DNA of 9,249 nucleotides from assembly GCA_905235825.1 (NCBI GenBank), contig CAJONH010000174.1, positions 1-9,249 of the forward strand, read 5' to 3'. The position numbers and the translations under genes were made by a program. Shown here one piece after another: positions 7,079-9,249 of this stretch. Numbering within the stretch: the first letter of the stretch is position 1; each line of letters opens with the position of its first letter. The stretch is from Candidatus Gastranaerophilales bacterium (GTDB lineage Bacteria > Cyanobacteriota > Vampirovibrionia > Gastranaerophilales > Gastranaerophilaceae). The notes under the pieces are model-generated. The model saw only the letters and a list, made by a program, of their open reading frames with translations. It was not told where the DNA came from and made no database searches.

Positions 7079-8356
7079 ATGGATATTAATGTAGAAAAAA
7101 TTAATTCGTTAAAAGGAGAAATTGAAATTCCTGCCGATAAATCCATTACTCACAGGGCATTTATGTTTTCTGCTTTGACAAAAGGAAAATGCAGAATAAC
7201 AAACTTTTCACAGGGTGAAGATTGTATATCAACATTAAAAATTATTGAACAACTGGGATGCGATATAATACGTGAAAATGAAAAAGAATTAATTATAGAT
7301 GCAAAAAATGCAATTAAGGCTCCCTGTGTTCCTTTAAACTGCGGAAATTCAGGAACAACGACAAGGCTGATTTCAGGTATTCTTGCAGGACAAAATTTTA
7401 ATTCTAAATTATTCGGCGATGAAAGTCTTTCAAAAAGACCGATGAAAAGGGTTATAGCTCCGCTTGAACTTATGGGTGCAAACTTTATTCATAACGATTT
7501 TCGGCTTCCTATTGAAATAAAAGGTTCAATTTTAAAAGGAATTGATTATATTTCTCCGTTAGCTTCCGCTCAGGTTAAATCCTGCCTGCTTCTTGCAGGA
7601 CTTAATGCGGAAGGTATTACTTCTTTTACTGAACCGTATAAATCACGTAATCATACGGAATTAATGTTTGAATATATGGGAGCAGACATAAAAGATGAAG
7701 GAAACAGAGTAAGCGTAAAAAAATCACGGCTTCATCCCGTTGATATAACGATATGCGGAGATATATCTTCAGCTGCCTTTTTCATTACAGCAGCATTAAT
7801 TGTTCCAAATTCCGATATAATTATAAAAAATGTAGGTATAAATGAAACAAGAAGCGGAATTTTAGATGTTTATAAATCTATGAATGCAGATATTGAACTT
7901 TTAAATGAACGAATAGTATCAAATGAAAAAGTTGCGGATATAAGAGTTAAATATTCGGATTTAAAATCAACGGTCATTGAAGGAAGTCTTATTCCAAGAT
8001 TAATAGATGAGATACCTGTTATTTCCGTAGCGGCAACTCAAGCGGAAGGAACAACCGTTATCAAAAATGCACAGGATTTAAGAAATAAAGAAGCTGACAG
8101 AATAACGGCAGTAAGAACGGAACTGAATAAAATCGGTGCTGATATAGAAGAAACCGAAGACGGATTAATTATTCAGGGGAAAACAAAATTAACAGGCAAT
8201 GCCGAATGCGAATGTTATCATGACCATAGAATTGCAATGAGTGAGTATGTTGCCGGATTAATTAGTGAAAGTCCGATAAGAATAAAAGAGTTTCAGTGGG
8301 TTAATATATCTTTTCCCGAATTTTTAAATTTGTTTGAACAAATTTATTTATATTGA
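7079..8356 (+). CDS. aroA: 3-phosphoshikimate 1-carboxyvinyltransferase (EPSP synthase)
   Basis: The cytosolic enzyme joins shikimate 3-phosphate and phosphoenolpyruvate to EPSP, the sixth step of the shikimate pathway to aromatic amino acids. The length of 425 residues is that of the full family. Active-site blocks are all present: ADKSITHRAF with Lys21, Ser22 and Arg26; CGNSGTTTRL at 88-97; SLSKRPM with Arg120; SAQVKSCLLLAG at 163-174 with Gln165 and Lys167; the catalytic Asp310 in RLIDEIPVISVAA; KEADRI with Glu338; and DHRIAMS with Arg384. The CGNSGTT and SAQVK forms resemble the class II enzymes of Gram-positive type more than the E. coli GNAGTAMR form. The glycine that decides glyphosate response is present, but tolerance cannot be predicted. 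The ATG lies 5 bp after the stop of the ferredoxin-NuoB fusion, with GGGG at 7065-7068 as a weak ribosome site. It therefore appears to be the last gene of that operon. No other shikimate gene is in view. Confidence 0.97.
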   Translation: MDINVEKINSLKGEIEIPADKSITHRAFMFSALTKGKCRITNFSQGEDCISTLKIIEQLGCDIIRENEKELIIDAKNAIKAPCVPLNCGNSGTTTRLISGILAGQNFNSKLFGDESLSKRPMKRVIAPLELMGANFIHNDFRLPIEIKGSILKGIDYISPLASAQVKSCLLLAGLNAEGITSFTEPYKSRNHTELMFEYMGADIKDEGNRVSVKKSRLHPVDITICGDISSAAFFITAALIVPNSDIIIKNVGINETRSGILDVYKSMNADIELLNERIVSNEKVADIRVKYSDLKSTVIEGSLIPRLIDEIPVISVAATQAEGTTVIKNAQDLRNKEADRITAVRTELNKIGADIEETEDGLIIQGKTKLTGNAECECYHDHRIAMSEYVAGLISESPIRIKEFQWVNISFPEFLNLFEQIYLY

Positions 8357-8361
8357 CAGTT

Positions 8362-8388
8362 AAAAAAAACGGGAACTAATGTTCCCGT
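8362..8388 (-). terminator. Rho-independent terminator for the minus-strand unit
   Basis: A perfect 8 bp stem (ACGGGAAC at 8369-8376 with GTTCCCGT at 8381-8388) encloses a 4-base loop. Read on the minus strand, the stem is followed by a run of at least seven T, the classical intrinsic terminator. On the plus strand it is followed by A-rich sequence without a T run, so it would stop aroA transcripts poorly. It lies 43 bp past the stop of the minus-strand peptide gene and 5 bp past the stop of aroA, between convergent units. Confidence 0.85.
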
Positions 8389-8431
8389 AAAAACTACGTA
8401 AATATAGAATTTCATTGAAACATGCATTTGT

Positions 8432-8689
8432 TTAATCTGAGCTTATAGCACATGCGTATGCATATACACCTGTTCCGCATACACTTCCTGCTGCCCAAGC
8501 ACATCCTGTACTATAATCTACTGTATATGCACAACTACGACTTGTTGTATAATAACAATTATGAAAATTATAATTACTAATTCCATTTGTACATTGAACA
8601 GTCCAAATACTTCCGGCAATTTCCAAATGTTCGTTATATAATTCTTCCAGTTGAGAAAATGTTAATCTTTCTATTGTGTTATAATCCAT
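8432..8689 (-). CDS. Cys/Tyr-rich small peptide, possible RiPP-type precursor
   Basis: I do not recognise a named family for this 85-residue product. Residues 1-26 look like a leader: amphipathic and acidic (TIERLTFSQLEELYNEHLEIAG, six Asp/Glu), ending in an Ala-Gly-Ser that could be a cleavage point. Residues 27-85 form a core almost free of acids, with six Cys (33, 45, 53, 63, 71, 80; spacing x11, x7, x9, x7, x8), fifteen Ser/Thr, seven Tyr and many Ala/Gly. No hydrophobic signal peptide or membrane helix is present. The near-regular Cys spacing and the sharp change in composition are typical of ribosomally made, modified peptides, but a small secreted or metal-binding protein is also possible. 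The start has AAAGGA 6 bp upstream and overlaps by 11 bp the end of the ATP-grasp gene on the same strand, so the two are translated together. A strong terminator follows. The reading frame is well supported; the function is inference. Confidence 0.72.
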   Translation of the reverse strand: MDYNTIERLTFSQLEELYNEHLEIAGSIWTVQCTNGISNYNFHNCYYTTSRSCAYTVDYSTGCAWAAGSVCGTGVYAYACAISSD

Positions 8690-9248
8690 TTTTTATCCTT
8701 TCTGATTTTTTAGAAAAAAGCTGATTATTTGCATTGACATTAAATCCCGAATAAGGTGTAAAAGTCAGTTCTTCAAAATAAAGTTTATTTTGATAAATCA
8801 TCCAATCAACACGTACAAACATAAAATCTTTTGACATTTGTTTTGATAAATCAAAAGATTGATTTAATAAATCATCTGCAGGTCTATATATATTTATATC
8901 TCCCATTGAAAAAACATCATCAATTATATTTAATTTTTCATCATACAAAGTCGTTTTGTTATTAGTACCTTCTTCAATTCTTATTATCATTTTTGGTATT
9001 CCATAAAAACAATATACGTGTATTTCTTCTACATTTTTGTTAATATCATTTCTTAAAAGAGGTTCAATTAATATTTTAGGTTCTATACCGCTATATTGAA
9101 GCTCAAAGCAACCCCATATTGAATAGTCTTGTTTTAACCAGCCCGTCATGTTTCTTTTTACAATATCGAACAATCGTTTGTTTTTTAGAAATTCTTCTTT
9201 GTCTTTTATTATATATTGCCACTTGCATCCGTGATTACACTTTATTAC
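8679..9248 (-). CDS. TupA-like ATP-grasp ligase, 5' end missing
   Basis: This is the C-terminal part (189 residues) of an ATP-grasp enzyme of the TupA-like family (teichuronopeptide synthesis protein TupA type), whose full members have roughly 280-300 residues. The frame stays open to the right edge of the window. An in-frame TTG at 9173 is not a likely start, since family motifs precede it: VIKCNHGCKWQYIIKDKEEF is the K-x-NHG nucleotide-binding block. Next come GWLKQDYSIWG, YSGIEPKILIEPLL, HVYCFYGIPKMII, and the C-terminal DFMFVRVDW and KLYFEELTFTPYSGF blocks, which hold the Mg-ATP-binding acidic residues. Members form amide bonds by acyl-phosphate chemistry and are mostly found in envelope polysaccharide clusters, where they are thought to attach amino acids to sugars. 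Here the partner gene is a small Cys-rich peptide overlapping its 3' end, not a glycan gene, so the substrate is open. Family call is firm; substrate is unknown. Confidence 0.83.
   Translation of the reverse strand, partial: VIKCNHGCKWQYIIKDKEEFLKNKRLFDIVKRNMTGWLKQDYSIWGCFELQYSGIEPKILIEPLLRNDINKNVEEIHVYCFYGIPKMIIRIEEGTNNKTTLYDEKLNIIDDVFSMGDINIYRPADDLLNQSFDLSKQMSKDFMFVRVDWMIYQNKLYFEELTFTPYSGFNVNANNQLFSKKSERIKNGL
8696..8701 (-). promoter_or_regulatory. Shine-Dalgarno site of the small peptide gene
   Basis: AAAGGA on the minus strand lies 6 bp before the ATG at 8689 and inside the last codons of the ATP-grasp gene. It supports this ATG as the true start and makes coupled translation of the two genes likely. 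Confidence 0.75.
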
Positions 9249-9249
9249 A

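Noticed and set aside
8448..8469. A 22-base perfectly alternating purine-pyrimidine run (Z-DNA-prone)
   Set aside because: It is explained by the codons for the Tyr-Ala-Tyr-Ala-Cys-Ala end of the peptide gene; no independent sign of a role.
9171..9173. TTG at 9171-9173 (minus strand) as the start of the ATP-grasp gene
   Set aside because: The same frame continues to the edge and encodes the K-x-NHG nucleotide-binding block typical of the family, so the gene is cut by the window and does not start here.
1..9249. CRISPR arrays, tRNA or rRNA genes, insertion sequences
   Set aside because: No repeat-spacer pattern, cloverleaf, rRNA-like stretch, transposase or terminal inverted repeats were seen; the only mobile-type signal is the in-frame domain in the fusion gene.

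Overview
The window is AT-rich, densely coded DNA (roughly one third G+C by eye). It suggests an anaerobic bacterium with a host-associated or fermentative lifestyle. Genes start at ATG with recognisable Shine-Dalgarno sites before several of them, and intergenic gaps are short. The sequence alone does not fix the lineage. Gut-type Melainabacteria/Gastranaerophilales and Elusimicrobiota are plausible guesses and no more.

Positions 1-7073 (+ strand) hold most of an operon for a membrane-bound, complex I-like enzyme of the group 4 [NiFe]-hydrogenase superfamily. The order is a HyfB-like antiporter subunit (5' end outside the window), a HyfC/HycD/NuoH-like subunit, a HyfE-like subunit, a HyfF-like antiporter subunit, a HyfG-like NuoC-NuoD fusion (large subunit), and a ferredoxin-NuoB fusion (small subunit). 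The large subunit lacks the paired CxxC motifs that bind the NiFe centre. It ends in a DFPL-NKSFNLSY-GNDL type tail. The module therefore looks like an energy-converting hydrogenase-related (Ehr) complex and not a true H2-evolving hydrogenase. The ion-channel residues of the membrane subunits are kept, so a pump driven by an unknown redox or other reaction is the natural inference.

The most unusual feature is in the last gene of that module (5754-7073). Its N-terminal ferredoxin domain is split by about 190 extra in-frame residues. These resemble the phage/mobile-element PBECR (Barnase-EndoU-ColicinE5/D-RelE-like) nuclease domains found at the C-termini of phage MuF-type proteins. Both iron-sulfur motifs on either side of the insert are degenerate, while the C-terminal NuoB part keeps all four cluster cysteines.

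Five bases further on, the same strand carries aroA (EPSP synthase of the shikimate pathway), apparently as the last gene of the transcription unit.

From 8362 to the right end the genes run on the opposite strand. A TupA-like ATP-grasp ligase (5' end beyond the window) overlaps by 11 bp a small gene for an 85-residue peptide. That peptide has an acidic, leader-like first third and a core rich in Cys, Tyr, Ser, Thr and Gly. A rho-independent terminator oriented for this strand closes the unit just after aroA. The peptide and the ATP-grasp enzyme form a translationally coupled pair that may be an undescribed peptide- or envelope-modifying system. The link is inferred only from gene layout and composition.
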